A stretch of 64,000 nt of DNA from Sphingobacterium puteale (GTDB lineage: Bacteria > Bacteroidota > Bacteroidia > Sphingobacteriales > Sphingobacteriaceae). Numbering within the stretch: position 1 is the stretch's first letter; every line of letters begins with the position of its first letter. Below are positions 25,973 through 34,608 of this stretch, piece by piece. The stretch lies in NCBI RefSeq assembly GCF_003627955.1, contig NZ_RBWS01000001.1:496001-560000 (forward strand). Reading direction: 5' to 3'. Below the pieces are notes generated by a model, which was not told the DNA's origin, did not search any database, and saw only the letters and a program-made list of their open reading frames with translations. The position numbers and the translations under genes are program-made.

Positions 25973-26743
25973 TTATTTATTCACTTTTTTGATATATTCT
26001 TCTACGGCCATTGTCATACTAGGTGCCTTTGGTGTAGGCGCAGGAATATCTAATATCAATCCATGCTCCAAAAGGGCCTGCTGTGTTGAAGCTCCAAACG
26101 CAGCTATTCGAGTATTGTTTTGCTTAAAGTCCGGGAAGTTATCATATAACGACTGAACACTGGAAGGACTAAAGAATACGATTACATCGTAAAATACATC
26201 TTTAAGATCACTCAAGTCACTTACTACTGTTCTAAACAGAACTGCAGGTGTAAATTTATAACCGTTCTGCTGCAACCAGTTGCTTGTTTCTTCATTGGCA
26301 ACATCTGAACAAGGGAACAGAAAATTTTCTGCTTTATGCTTTTTCAGCACTTCTTCCAAATCTTTAGCTGTCTGTTTACCGAAGAATATTTTGCGTTTCC
26401 TATACTGAATATACTTTTGAAGATAGAGGGCGATTGTTTCCGAAATACAGAAATATTTCATTTCTGCAGACACTTCAAATCGCATCTCCTCACATATCCT
26501 AAAATAATGATCTACAGCATTTCTACTTGTAAATATTACCGCAGTATAATCTGCTAAATTAACTTTATCCCTACGCACATCTTTGGCGGGAACTCCTTCT
26601 ACGTGTATAAAACCTCGAAAGTCTAATTTTAACCCGTATTTCTTTGCTAAATCATAATAAGGGGACTTATCGTTTTCAGGCTTTGGTAAAGTCACCAGTA
26701 CACTTTTTACCTTCTTTGCTCTTTCTACGTCTGAAGTTTGCAT
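25973..26743 (-). CDS. hemD: Uroporphyrinogen-III synthase
   Basis: 256 aa from the ATG at 26743; a longer frame upstream would overlap the preceding gene, while this start sits 11 nt after its stop. The two-lobed HemD fold is suggested by SVLVTLPKPEND at the start, YTAVIFTSRNAVDHYF (first lobe) and DVIVFFSPSSVQSLYDNF with RIAAFGASTQQALLEHG (second lobe). It closes and inverts the D ring of hydroxymethylbilane in heme synthesis. HemD is very divergent so individual catalytic residues are hard to point to. Probably co-transcribed with the DUF4271 gene. Confidence 0.85.
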   Translation of the reverse strand: MQTSDVERAKKVKSVLVTLPKPENDKSPYYDLAKKYGLKLDFRGFIHVEGVPAKDVRRDKVNLADYTAVIFTSRNAVDHYFRICEEMRFEVSAEMKYFCISETIALYLQKYIQYRKRKIFFGKQTAKDLEEVLKKHKAENFLFPCSDVANEETSNWLQQNGYKFTPAVLFRTVVSDLSDLKDVFYDVIVFFSPSSVQSLYDNFPDFKQNNTRIAAFGASTQQALLEHGLILDIPAPTPKAPSMTMAVEEYIKKVNK

Positions 26744-26754
26744 ATTAACCAGTT

Positions 26755-27726
26755 TTAGCTCAATAATCTTAACAGTATTAATATTGGTGCTATTTCTAGG
26801 CAACAAAGGTACAAAATTAAATAGGAAATTGAAAATTTATACATCGACATAATATGAGCCGCTGTTTTGAGAAATCTATATAGGAACAGCAAGATGGCTC
26901 CAATAATTGCCAGATGCAAGACTATGCCAACGGAGGATAAAGGTGCAAGACTCAATATCAATAGCACCGGAAGCATCAGGAAAAGCGTATTAAAATAAAT
27001 CAGATATAATACGGTCACATATTCTTTGACAAGTTTTCTGATTTCAAAAACAAAAGACAGGAATCGGATAAATCCAATTTTAAAAGCAAACAGACCGCCC
27101 ACCATACCGACCGTCTTCATATAATTAGGAAAGGTAATAAAATCGAAACGGTTCAGTTCGTAAGCATAAAAAAGACTGACAAACAAAGCTATCGCTCCCG
27201 AGAATAATACAAATAGGAAAATAAACGGCCATGAAGTCAGGATCGTATCCTCTTTACTAACGGACAGCAATACCCTGTCATCAAAATAACCCTGAAATAC
27301 CAATTTTATATCAGAAGGAAAAAATACACGGATTAACCCAACGCCAAATATCAAAAAGAGCGCCGTAAATAATATCCAGTTGTCCCGATGTGGCTTAGGT
27401 GTTCCATATTGCCGTTCCAGGGCATTACCACTTTTCTCTCCTTTAAAATATTGTTTTACATTATAATCATACATGTTGTGAATAACCAGCCCCTCTGTCT
27501 CCACCGTAACAATCCGATATTGTTTTTGAAGTGCCGGATTCAAAGATGCCAGCATCTCCTGGTTTGACGACGCCACTGAATCCCTTAACATAAGTGTACT
27601 ATCAGGCAGAGACACACTTTCTCGAACAACCTGTCGCGATATCCGTCGCTGCGCACTCAACTGTACAGCCGAAAACACAAAGAGGATTACAAATACAATA
27701 TAATATCTAAAGACGTTAACTTTCAT
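26755..27726 (-). CDS. DUF4271 membrane protein
   Basis: 323 aa from the ATG at 27726, which begins a good signal sequence (MKVNVFRYYIVFVILFVF...LSAQ); an upstream in-frame ATG adds nine polar residues. A periplasmic stretch of about 100 residues is followed by about six membrane segments in the C-terminal two thirds. The family is restricted to Bacteroidota and regularly sits before hemD, as here with 11 nt spacing, so the two are probably one operon. A role in heme or envelope physiology is suggested by that linkage but not shown. Confidence 0.8.
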   Translation of the reverse strand: MKVNVFRYYIVFVILFVFSAVQLSAQRRISRQVVRESVSLPDSTLMLRDSVASSNQEMLASLNPALQKQYRIVTVETEGLVIHNMYDYNVKQYFKGEKSGNALERQYGTPKPHRDNWILFTALFLIFGVGLIRVFFPSDIKLVFQGYFDDRVLLSVSKEDTILTSWPFIFLFVLFSGAIALFVSLFYAYELNRFDFITFPNYMKTVGMVGGLFAFKIGFIRFLSFVFEIRKLVKEYVTVLYLIYFNTLFLMLPVLLILSLAPLSSVGIVLHLAIIGAILLFLYRFLKTAAHIMSMYKFSISYLILYLCCLEIAPILILLRLLS

Positions 27727-27846
27727 TGAAATAAATTGTCCCTTATCGGCCATTCAGAAATCATGGGCCGCTTAGATTCGAAACTCTTTTATGATCGTAA
27801 AGTTAGGATAAAAAGTTATATTGCATTCAAAAAATCTTTATACAAC

Positions 27847-28413
27847 ATGCCAAAAGAAATAATACGCTGTCAATGGTGCGGATCTGACGAACAATATGTG
27901 GCCTATCACGATAAAGAATGGGGGCGACAGGTAAAAGATGATAAAACCCTTTTCGAATTTTTGGTGCTCGAATCAGCACAGGCCGGTTTGAGCTGGATTA
28001 CGATCCTCCGTCGGAGATCAGCTTATCAAGAAGCCTTTGCTAATTTTGATGTCAATAAAGTCGCCGATTTTACGGCAGCTCATGTCGAGGCGCTCTTAAA
28101 AGACTCCGGTATTATTAAACATCGAAATAAAATTGAGTCGACCATTACCAATGCGCAACTGTTCGAAAAAATCCAGATTGAATATGGTAGCTTTTACAAT
28201 TACCTGTACACATTTTTACCCGAACAGCAACCCCTAGTCAATCACTGGTCTAGTCTACAACAGGTTCCGGCGACGACTGCGATTTCTGATAAAATAGCAA
28301 AAGACATGAAAAAAAGAGGTTTCAAGTTTTTTGGCTCCACCATTTGCTATGCTTACATGCAAGCAGTGGGCATGGTCAATGACCATATTGAAAGCTGTTC
28401 TTTTAAATATTAA
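27847..28413 (+). CDS. tag: DNA-3-methyladenine glycosylase I
   Basis: 188 aa from the ATG at 27847; E. coli Tag has 187, so the longer upstream frame is not needed. Zinc ligands align as Cys8, His21, His180 and Cys184 (13 residues between the first pair, 4 between the last, as in E. coli). AYHDKEWG, QAGLSWITILRRR and KKRGFKFFGSTICYAYMQA are diagnostic. It removes N3-methyladenine from DNA in base-excision repair. It is divergent from the DUF4271/hemD operon; no clear terminator follows it. Confidence 0.96.
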   Translation: MPKEIIRCQWCGSDEQYVAYHDKEWGRQVKDDKTLFEFLVLESAQAGLSWITILRRRSAYQEAFANFDVNKVADFTAAHVEALLKDSGIIKHRNKIESTITNAQLFEKIQIEYGSFYNYLYTFLPEQQPLVNHWSSLQQVPATTAISDKIAKDMKKRGFKFFGSTICYAYMQAVGMVNDHIESCSFKY

Positions 28414-28567
28414 ACCACATGATAGGGTCAAGGAAAAAAGATGACAAACGACCTTGCGGAAGGATGTTTCTATAGTTCCTTGATCTATTTTCAACAGCCA
28501 AATTAACCTTGCCAAATCAAAATCTCGATATTCAAAATCTCTCATCACAATATCTTAATCCTAAAAT

Positions 28568-29107
28568 CTAAACGGGAACATTCTTATAGATATCTGGTAA
28601 GTTGCGGCAAAGACCGTTAAAATCCATCCCATACCCCACGACAAACTCTTTACTAATCTCAAAACCAACGTAAGTGAGCTCTTCAAAATGGTATTGTAAT
28701 GCTTCTGGCTTTACCAAAAGTGCACAAGCAATGACACTGGCCGGATTTAACCGCTTCACAGCATCTAGTGTATGCTTTAACGAATGTCCGGAGTCGACGA
28801 TATCTTCCACGATAATCACATCTCGCCCTTCCAGATCAATACCCAGTCCTAAAAGCTCATTCAACTCAGACTGCCCAGTACCGATATAGGAGGCTAATTT
28901 AATAAAAGACATCTCACAGGGAACTTCTATCTGTTTGAGCAGATCTGCCATAAACATAAAACAACCGTTCAAAACGCCTATAAAAACAGGCTGCTTATGC
29001 TCATACCGTAGACTGATGTCTATCCCCATTAAACGAACCCTTTTCTGAATCTGTTCTTCCTCAAAAAGTGGTTCAAAAAGCAACCCGTCAATTTCTATTT
29101 TTTTCAT
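28568..29107 (-). CDS. hpt: Hypoxanthine phosphoribosyltransferase
   Basis: 179 aa, cytosolic purine-salvage enzyme converting hypoxanthine or guanine plus PRPP to IMP or GMP. The PRPP-binding loop is VIIVEDIVDSGHSL (97-110); VFIGVLNGCFMFMADLL is the second characteristic block, and FVVGYGMDFNGLCRNLPDIY the C-terminal one. Length is standard. The gene stands alone, with a 154-bp gap to tag on one side and 150 bp to the GT51 gene on the other. No strong terminator was seen after its stop. Confidence 0.95.
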   Translation of the reverse strand: MKKIEIDGLLFEPLFEEEQIQKRVRLMGIDISLRYEHKQPVFIGVLNGCFMFMADLLKQIEVPCEMSFIKLASYIGTGQSELNELLGLGIDLEGRDVIIVEDIVDSGHSLKHTLDAVKRLNPASVIACALLVKPEALQYHFEELTYVGFEISKEFVVGYGMDFNGLCRNLPDIYKNVPV

Positions 29108-29257
29108 TCCACTAAATTATTTTATCGGTTTCATTTCCATTTCCGGGACGAAGTTTCCTAGCCTTGTGCTAGCTGATTTTAAAAATCTACACCTGATGTC
29201 GATAAATCAAAAGTTTTCTCAAGGAGAAAACAACTGGCCACGCACCTTTTCAGTCAG

Positions 29258-31462
29258 CTACTTCTGTGGCTTTTTAGGCGCATTGGTAGTCTCCGCCTCC
29301 GTTTTTTCCTTTTCCTCTTTGTTTCGGCCCAGGATCTTATCGAAAATAGACCTTTTATGTTTTTCCGGCTCGGCCGTTTCCTCGTCCTGCTTTTCAGGAT
29401 GAGACATCTTTTTTATCGTTTTTGGAAGGGAAACGCCTTCCAGATTATCAACTGCTCTCCCCTCGCCCAGATCATCGAACAGCAATGGGTCATCGCCCAT
29501 ATCCAATGTATCTATCGAATCTATAACGGCAGGTCTGGCAGCACGCAGATGTGGTTGCAGTACGACCTCATAGAAACCATAAGCCGATGTGGTCGAGTCA
29601 ATACCTATCTGCCCAGTCTTAGTCATGATATGACCATAGGTGTTAAAATAACGCAACATATTTCCTTTGAGATGCCCTGTCCAGTCAAAAAAGTTCAGCC
29701 CTTTCTTCGGACGAGGCACGATACTGGACAAAAATATACTTTCTCCAAGCCCGAGTTGCGCCGGTGTTTTTCCAAAATAGTAGCGCGCAGCTTCAGTAAT
29801 CCCATAGACATTATTTCCCCACTCGATCACGTTGAGATAAACCTCGTACATCCGTTTTTTACTTACCTGCTGCGAACGTTCCATCAGCCAAACCAACAAA
29901 ATTTCCTCCAGTTTTCGAACGACGGTCTTATTCCGGTTTAGAAACACATTTTTCACCAATTGCATGGATATGGTGCTTGCGCCACGTTTAAAACCCTTCT
30001 CTTTAATATTTGTGACAATAGAGAGTTTGAAAGCCTTCTCCTCAAATCCTTTATGTTTAAAGAAAAATGGATCTTCGGTGTTGATCAGACTGATCTGCAT
30101 ATAACGGGAAATTTGATCCAATGGGGTAAAATTTGGATTTTGCGGCCCCACCACAATCTCACGCATAGGTTTTCCGTCCTCATATGCCGTATAGGTAAAA
30201 GGCGTATTCAACATCCCGATATTAGCTTCACCCCATTTCACGACCTGCAGATCGCGGTCGTCCATTTTGGAAGAAAAAAGGAGCTTATCGGGTCTTTTGA
30301 ATTCCAAAGCAAAATTTAGATCATATTGGATATGTCCCTCAACCTGAATTCCATCAAGCCCCGGAAATAATCCAACTGGCAGGGCATCAAAAAAATCCTG
30401 CGCTTTGATTTTATCCGTGTGAATAGCTAGAAAAATTTCCTTTTCAGGCCTATGTATATATTTTAAATAAGGAGAAAAAACAAAATCTTTTACCTGTACT
30501 GTACTTTCTTTGCTGACCTCAATAGAAGAGGCTCCTATCTTGAGCGCCCCCTGCATGGTCGCTTCAGGAAAAATAACATCTTTACTGGAAATACGCCAGT
30601 GATTTACTTTCAGGTTTTTAAATCCCCATTGTCCGTGCAATTCCAACAGTTCCTTATTTCGTCGATTAGCTTTGTCCAATCGAAAGGATATCTCATCAAA
30701 ACTAACCGCCAGACCAAATTTACGCTGTAATAAAGGGAGGTTAACTTCCTTCTTATCTGAAAAAAGACGTAGGTCACATTCCTGATTGTCCGAATCTATC
30801 GTCCCTGTTAGGTTCCAAGCTGCTTCATGATCGTTCAACAAAAATTTGGATTCCATGTCACCACCATCGATAACGGCAGAAGGAATAACAATACGCTGTG
30901 AGGTACTGTCGTCTTTGTAGGAAAGCTCAAAATTTCTGAGATCGAGATCATTCGGGATCTTAAAGAATACATTTTTGAGCAGACGATCCGCCAATGCGGC
31001 CAAATTCTGCTTAGGGTTGTCATTTTCAATGGTATCTTTCTTTTGCTTCTTAAACAAAAAATCATAGTTACTGATTGAATCTTTCTTGACCAATGATACG
31101 GTGGCATTATCCATAATAACCTCTCCGAGCTTCACATCACCGAATAAAAGAGGCCACAATTTAACGGATACAGTCAGGTCATTAATTTGCGCCAGAGGTG
31201 CTCTATTTTTAGGCAGCAACTGTATATTTTTAAACTGCACTGCATTAATTCCCTGAAAAGCATAATACTGGATTTTCAAATCCATGTCATACTTTTCCAG
31301 CAGTTTCGCTTTTGCTTTATTGATCGCCCCCATGAGCATCCCATCTCTCTTCTGGTAAGCATAAACACTTACCGCGATTACCAAAATCAAGAAAACAGCC
31401 AAAGTAATATAAAGCCATCGCCACTTGCGGGACTTCAGAGATGTTATAAATCGATTGGACAT
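29258..31462 (-). CDS. GT51 peptidoglycan glycosyltransferase with AsmA-like N-terminal region
   Basis: 734 aa from the ATG at 31462, chosen because the promoter at 31500-31530 then gives a 34-nt leader; an ATG at 31486 is possible. A membrane anchor (about 15-35) is followed by about 400 residues of AsmA-like beta-rich repeats (LWPLLFGDVKLGEVIMDNATVSLV). GT51 spans about 450-600: INTEDPFFFKHKGFEEKAF, RGASTISMQLVKN, LEEILLVWLMER, YEVYLNVIEWGNNVYGITEAA. There is no transpeptidase domain; the last 100 residues are charged and low-complexity. It should polymerise lipid II. Confidence 0.85.
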   Translation of the reverse strand: MSNRFITSLKSRKWRWLYITLAVFLILVIAVSVYAYQKRDGMLMGAINKAKAKLLEKYDMDLKIQYYAFQGINAVQFKNIQLLPKNRAPLAQINDLTVSVKLWPLLFGDVKLGEVIMDNATVSLVKKDSISNYDFLFKKQKKDTIENDNPKQNLAALADRLLKNVFFKIPNDLDLRNFELSYKDDSTSQRIVIPSAVIDGGDMESKFLLNDHEAAWNLTGTIDSDNQECDLRLFSDKKEVNLPLLQRKFGLAVSFDEISFRLDKANRRNKELLELHGQWGFKNLKVNHWRISSKDVIFPEATMQGALKIGASSIEVSKESTVQVKDFVFSPYLKYIHRPEKEIFLAIHTDKIKAQDFFDALPVGLFPGLDGIQVEGHIQYDLNFALEFKRPDKLLFSSKMDDRDLQVVKWGEANIGMLNTPFTYTAYEDGKPMREIVVGPQNPNFTPLDQISRYMQISLINTEDPFFFKHKGFEEKAFKLSIVTNIKEKGFKRGASTISMQLVKNVFLNRNKTVVRKLEEILLVWLMERSQQVSKKRMYEVYLNVIEWGNNVYGITEAARYYFGKTPAQLGLGESIFLSSIVPRPKKGLNFFDWTGHLKGNMLRYFNTYGHIMTKTGQIGIDSTTSAYGFYEVVLQPHLRAARPAVIDSIDTLDMGDDPLLFDDLGEGRAVDNLEGVSLPKTIKKMSHPEKQDEETAEPEKHKRSIFDKILGRNKEEKEKTEAETTNAPKKPQK

Positions 31463-31499
31463 AATTACAATTTCATGCAAATCCATGCATATCAATAGT

Positions 31500-31530
31500 C
31501 AAACTTAGATAAATTTGCCTTTATATACAA
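31500..31530 (-). promoter_or_regulatory. Promoter of the GT51 gene
   Basis: On the minus strand TTG (31530-31528), 20-nt spacer, TAAGTTTG (31507-31500). The spacer ends GCAAATTTATC, nearly identical to those of the nucleotidyltransferase and M16 peptidase promoters. Confidence 0.75.
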
Positions 31531-31780
31531 TTATAATTACACCGAAACCTGCGTGGGTAGGTCTCATTATTAAAGCTAGTCAAACGATGTGCCGAATTGT
31601 CGGTCCAATTCCTAAAATAAAGAAAACCTTGCTAGCAAAGCCAAAATGGAAACGCACCGTTCAGTCGACTTGACTTCGCTTCAATTTTCTTTAAGGCGGC
31701 AGAGTCATTCATTAGGAGCAGCGGCCTGATTTGAATTCCATTAAAAACAAACAAATGACATGAAATTGATCGGCAATGAG

Positions 31781-31788
31781 TAGTTTTG
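31781..31788 (+). promoter_or_regulatory. -7 element of mrp
   Basis: TAGTTTTG matches TAnnTTTG and lies 27 nt upstream of the mrp ATG. No properly spaced -33 TTG. Confidence 0.4.
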
Positions 31789-31815
31789 TATTCCATGATT
31801 TCAAATGAATAATAG

Positions 31816-32877
31816 ATGGTTACCAAAGAACAAATATTAAATGCATTATCCTATGTTGAAGAGCCTGATCTAAAAAAGGACCTTGTAACATTGAATATGA
31901 TTCAAAATATCAAGATCGAAGACCAAAAAATAGCTTTCGATGTCATATTGACTACCCCGGCCTGTCCACTGAAAGACCATATTGAGCATGCTTGCCGCAA
32001 TGCCATAGCGCATTTTGTCGATAAAAATCTTGAAGTACAGATAAACATGACTTCCAATGTGATTGGCAAACAGGGAGCGCAGGTTTCAGGGATTAAAAAC
32101 ATCATTCTGGTTTCATCGGGTAAGGGCGGCGTCGGAAAGTCGACAGTCGCAGCAAACCTGGCCCTGGCACTTCATGCCAAGGGTGCAAAAACGGGTCTAT
32201 TGGACGCCGATATCTATGGCCCTTCGCTGCCGATTATGTTTGGACTGGAGGGTGCGAAACCCGGATCTGTTGAAATGCCCGACGGTCAGGTTAAAATTGA
32301 ACCTATCGAAAAGTTTGGCCTAAAATTACTTTCCATCGGTTTCTTTACCGATCCGAACCAACCTATTCCATGGCGTGGTCCGATGACTACTTCAGCTATC
32401 AAACAGCTATTTAACGATGCTAATTGGGGCGAATTGGATTATCTTGTTGTTGACATGCCCCCGGGGACCGGTGATATCCATATCACGGTATCGCAAACAT
32501 TCCCCATTGCAGGAGCCGTCATTGTAACGACACCACAGCACGTAGCACTTGCCGATGCAGTCAAAGGAATTGGGATGTTCTTAATGGACAGTATCAATAT
32601 TCCGCTCTTGGGCGTTGTGGAAAATATGGCCTTTTTTACCCCAGCAGAATTACCGGACAATAAATATTATATTTTTGGCAAAGATGGAGGAAAACGTCTG
32701 GCCGAAGAATATAAGGTTCCCTTCCTTGGTGAGATACCGTTGCTTAAAGGTATTTCGGATGCAGGCGACAATGGCTTCCCGATCGCAACAGATCAGGAAG
32801 ATCCCGTGACAAAATCCTTTCTGACGATTGCAGAAAAAGTTGCGCAGCAACTTTCCATCATCCAGAGTCAGGTCTAA
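31816..32877 (+). CDS. mrp: Mrp/ApbC-type iron-sulfur carrier P-loop ATPase
   Basis: 353 aa. The N-terminal MIP18/DUF59 domain (1-85; TTPACPLKDHIEHA) is joined to a MinD-like ATPase with SSGKGGVGKST (100-110), LLDADIYGPSLP and DYLVVDMPPGTGD. The family loads Fe-S clusters on target proteins. The C-terminal CxxC that bridges a cluster between two subunits is missing: after VVENMAFF the sequence is TPAELPDNKYYIFG (about 274-287). I believe this is common in Bacteroidota Mrp, so cluster binding may use other residues. It is monocistronic with a long terminator. Confidence 0.93.
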   Translation: MVTKEQILNALSYVEEPDLKKDLVTLNMIQNIKIEDQKIAFDVILTTPACPLKDHIEHACRNAIAHFVDKNLEVQINMTSNVIGKQGAQVSGIKNIILVSSGKGGVGKSTVAANLALALHAKGAKTGLLDADIYGPSLPIMFGLEGAKPGSVEMPDGQVKIEPIEKFGLKLLSIGFFTDPNQPIPWRGPMTTSAIKQLFNDANWGELDYLVVDMPPGTGDIHITVSQTFPIAGAVIVTTPQHVALADAVKGIGMFLMDSINIPLLGVVENMAFFTPAELPDNKYYIFGKDGGKRLAEEYKVPFLGEIPLLKGISDAGDNGFPIATDQEDPVTKSFLTIAEKVAQQLSIIQSQV

Positions 32878-32896
32878 GCAACACATCTGGAGGCAG

Positions 32897-32955
32897 CTAT
32901 TTGCTATATAAGAAAGGCTTTCATTAACTGAAAGCCTTTCTTATATAGCAAATAG
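32897..32955. terminator. 27-bp perfect hairpin shared by mrp and xth
   Basis: Arms 32897-32923 and 32929-32955 are perfect complements (core AAGAAAGGCTTTCA) around the loop TTAAC. It sits 20 nt after mrp and 10 nt after the convergent xth stop. No long T run follows on either side; Ts lie within the arms. Confidence 0.85.
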
Positions 32956-32965
32956 GTCGTCTTAG

Positions 32966-33733
32966 TTAAACGTCCAATTCCAACAAAACCGGACAGTGAT
33001 CCGAATGGACTGCATTCGCCAAAATCTGCGAAGCTTTAATCTGCGCCTCCAATGGTTTTGAGACCATATTATAATCAATGCGCCAACCCAGATTTCGTGC
33101 ACGCGCACCCGCACGGTAACTCCACCAGGTATAGTGATGCGGCTCCGGATTCAAATGACGAAAAGAGTCGATATATCCTGAATTAATGAAATTTTCCATC
33201 CATTCGCGTTCCTCGGGCAAAAATCCGGATGAGTTTGCATTTGACTTTGGATTATGGATGTCAATAGCACGATGACAGATATTATAATCCCCGCATACGA
33301 CCAAATTTGGCCGCTCTACCAACAGCTTGTCACTATACAGCTGAAAATCGTCCAAAAAACGATATTTAAAATCCTGTCTTACATCTCCCGTTGTTCCAGA
33401 TGGAAAATAGGTACTCATCACCGAAACTTTATCAAAATCAGCACGAATAATACGCCCCTCAAAATCATAGTCTTCATGGCCGCAGCCATATTCAACATGC
33501 ATTGGAGAAATTTTGGTAAAGAGAGCAACACCGCTATATCCTTTTTTTTGAGCCGGATACCAGTAATGCTCATACCCCATCTCCTCCAGTAGCGCAATTT
33601 CTGGAATCTGGTCCGGAGTAGCTTTAATCTCCTGAAGACATATGACATCTGCATCCACATTTTTCAGCCAGCCTAACCAATCTTTCTTTAAAGCAGCTCG
33701 CAAACCGTTCACATTGTAGGTTACTATTTTCAT
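32966..33733 (-). CDS. xth: Exodeoxyribonuclease III (AP endonuclease)
   Basis: 255 aa of the exonuclease-endonuclease-phosphatase fold. MKIVTYNVNGLRAALKK, VICLQEIKA (catalytic Glu), GYSGVALF, VVCGDYNICH (Asp/Asn) and VHSDHCPVLLEL (terminal Asp-His) give all the active-site blocks of the ExoIII/APE family. It incises abasic sites and trims 3' ends. An 18-nt repeat lies 10 nt upstream of its ATG (see 33744-33761). The cyclophilin gene is 113 bp upstream on the same strand without a clear terminator between. Confidence 0.95.
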   Translation of the reverse strand: MKIVTYNVNGLRAALKKDWLGWLKNVDADVICLQEIKATPDQIPEIALLEEMGYEHYWYPAQKKGYSGVALFTKISPMHVEYGCGHEDYDFEGRIIRADFDKVSVMSTYFPSGTTGDVRQDFKYRFLDDFQLYSDKLLVERPNLVVCGDYNICHRAIDIHNPKSNANSSGFLPEEREWMENFINSGYIDSFRHLNPEPHHYTWWSYRAGARARNLGWRIDYNMVSKPLEAQIKASQILANAVHSDHCPVLLELDV

Positions 33734-33743
33734 TGTTTAGCTA

Positions 33744-33761
33744 TGAGTATTGAAATATTAG
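33744..33761 (-). repeat. 18-nt repeat upstream of xth, shared with rimM
   Basis: CTAATATTTCAATACTCA on the minus strand, 10 nt before the ATG. The rimM copy differs at two positions and has the same spacing. Confidence 0.6.
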
Positions 33762-33846
33762 ATTTAAAACTTTACATCCGAAAGCACGGAACTTACGAAA
33801 TAGCGCACGCAGCGCATTCTTTCCCAGTATATCAATCAAAGACAAT

Positions 33847-34605
33847 TTAATAATCTTTGGAAGAGAATAGGTCCCCAATCTTTGTAAAGAATCCAGTCTG
33901 TGGTTTTAGACCTTTCAGTTCACGTTCCAGGTTAAGTGCCTCTCGTCTGGTCAACAGATGCATGGTCACCTTCTGATCCACCTCAGGCCGGTCATGCTGG
34001 TCTGTTTTTACTTCCGCAATCTTGTCGATCACTTCTATTCCATTCACTAATTCACCGAATACGGTATAATTCCAGTCCAGATGCGGGGCACCACCGACTG
34101 TTGTATAGGCCTGACGCTGTTTCTCAGAAAACTTCTTTCCGCTCATCCGGGTCTGCTCAAGGCGATCAAGATCCTCGGGAGTGAACACCTTGCCCTGAAC
34201 AAGATAAAATTGAGATCCGGAAGATGCTTTTGCGGGATTATTGTCCCGTGCAGCACCAATAACACCTTTCTTATGGAATAATCCATCCTGGATCTCCGCA
34301 GGAATCGTATACCCCGGTCCTCCATTTCCTAACTGAGCACCACCGACTGCATTTCTTGAGTCCGGATCCCCCCCCTGGATCATAAAGTTCTGAATAACCC
34401 GATGGAACAATGTGCCATCATAATATTTATTTTTTGCCAATTTCACAAAGTTATCCCGATGTTTAGGCGTTTCATTATACAATCGCAATACACAGGTTCC
34501 CTTATCCGTGATAATCTGAACATATTTATACTCAGGTTTAGCCGCAAATGCCATAACCTGCAAAAAGCAAAATAGTGCTACTAAACAAATTTTTAAAAAT
34601 CTCAT
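33847..34605 (-). CDS. Periplasmic cyclophilin-type peptidyl-prolyl isomerase
   Basis: 252 aa. Signal peptide MRFLKICLVALFCFLQVMAFA (1-21). The cyclophilin core has ETPKHRDNFVKLAKNKYYDG, LFHRVIQNFMIQGGDP (catalytic Arg) and GSQFYLVQGKVFT, with NYTVFGELVNGIEVIDKIA near the end. A Lys/Arg-rich insert (about 140-155) and a C-terminal extension of about 40 residues (TRREALNLERELKGLKPQ) are beyond the minimal domain. It helps fold exported proteins. Its ATG is 3 nt after the stop of the small gene upstream, so they form an operon. Confidence 0.93.
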   Translation of the reverse strand: MRFLKICLVALFCFLQVMAFAAKPEYKYVQIITDKGTCVLRLYNETPKHRDNFVKLAKNKYYDGTLFHRVIQNFMIQGGDPDSRNAVGGAQLGNGGPGYTIPAEIQDGLFHKKGVIGAARDNNPAKASSGSQFYLVQGKVFTPEDLDRLEQTRMSGKKFSEKQRQAYTTVGGAPHLDWNYTVFGELVNGIEVIDKIAEVKTDQHDRPEVDQKVTMHLLTRREALNLERELKGLKPQTGFFTKIGDLFSSKDY

Positions 34606-34608
34606 GTT

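Larger units (their letters stand above)
31463..31815. other. Divergent intergenic region between GT51 gene and mrp
   Basis: About 350 bp without a convincing gene. It contains the GT51 promoter at one end and the mrp -7 element at the other. The middle part (31540-31770) shows no RNA gene or repeat that I can recognise. Confidence 0.6.

Noticed and set aside
31632..31826. 64-codon frame in the GT51/mrp gap
   Set aside because: Overlaps the mrp promoter and start on the other strand with no coding character.
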